A program made the position numbers and the translations under genes. From NCBI GenBank assembly GCA_947579665.1, contig OX388345.1:66889454-66953453 (forward strand): DNA of 64,000 nt. The letters run 5' to 3'. The DNA is from Sympetrum striolatum (lineage: Eukaryota; Arthropoda; Insecta; Odonata; Libellulidae). Each line of letters starts with the position of its first letter. The first letter of the stretch is position 1. Shown here piece by piece: positions 63,982-64,000 of this stretch. The notes below the pieces were generated by a model. That model was not told the DNA's origin, did no database searches, and worked only from the letters and a program-made list of their open reading frames with translations.

Positions 63982-64000
63982 CTGAAAGAAAACGTTTCGG

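Larger units (their letters stand above)
30985..64000 (-). repeat. tandem array of a six-exon unit, at least 8.7 copies
   Basis: Nine units, here cut from one exon A to the next: 31424, 35267, 39101, 42944, 46787, 50630, 54473, 58334 and 62195. Spacings are 3843, 3834, 3843, 3843, 3843, 3843, 3861 and 3861. Units differ by only a handful of substitutions and small indels, introns included. Each full unit encodes 638 residues in six exons (309, 336, 315, 327, 321, 306 bases). The array continues past the right edge. All copies stay in frame with intact splice sites. The only residue loss is the 9-base deletion in U2. Confidence 0.95.
62195..64000 (-). repeat. array unit U9 (cut by the window edge)
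   Basis: Exons A-D only. Private variants: Asp to Val in exon B (62862) and a 3-base deletion in the B-C intron near 63053. Confidence 0.88.

Noticed and set aside
30985..64000. CRISPR array or satellite DNA as an explanation of the regular repeats
   Set aside because: The unit is 3.84 kb and carries six spliced coding exons; neither class fits.

Overview
The window is a piece of a eukaryotic, almost certainly insect, nuclear genome. It lies wholly inside one giant gene read on the minus strand. The gene is a dumpy (dpy) homologue, which encodes a very long extracellular fibre protein built from EGF-like and DPY cysteine modules. I place 99 exons, 124..63981 (30,693 coding bases, 10,231 codons). 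All are a multiple of three long and bounded by phase-1 introns with GT-AG ends. Neither the start nor the stop codon is present. Protein N to C runs from high to low coordinates, so the window is a middle-to-C-terminal part. The order of insect is not determinable from what I can see.

Layout, low to high coordinate (C to N in the protein). (1) 124..1014: three exons; two carry short C-x-C units resembling the stretch that precedes the ZP domain in insect Dumpy proteins. (2) 1509..12297: 15 exons of single, double, triple or quadruple DPY-EGF modules, with a recurring four-module order. (3) 12915..17914: the first EGF-DPY-EGF exons, including a partial six-exon block. (4) 18030..30703: four diverged blocks (P4, P3, P2, P1), each of six exons in the fixed order A-B-C-D-E-F, in AT-rich DNA. 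(5) about 30985..64000: a near-perfect tandem array of the same six-exon block, period 3843 or 3861 bases, at least 8.7 copies (U1-U9), running off the right edge. The array DNA is visibly GC-rich while its protein is close to that of P1.

The strongest observation is this array. A 638-residue, six-exon higher-order unit has been amplified and homogenised, introns included, with a sharp left edge inside an intron and a change of base composition that starts within 200 bases of the edge. This fits unequal exchange plus gene conversion, possibly GC-biased. Further signals are two lineages of the long inter-unit intron, a cysteine-removing in-frame deletion in one unit, a 90-base intron that is open and in frame in every array copy, and a local conversion tract between P4 and P3.

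Other elements are intronic: a tRNA-derived SINE, a Tc1/mariner-type MITE with TA flanks, a fold-back element, a tRNA-like relic and simple repeats. No second gene, rRNA, CRISPR array or promoter was found.
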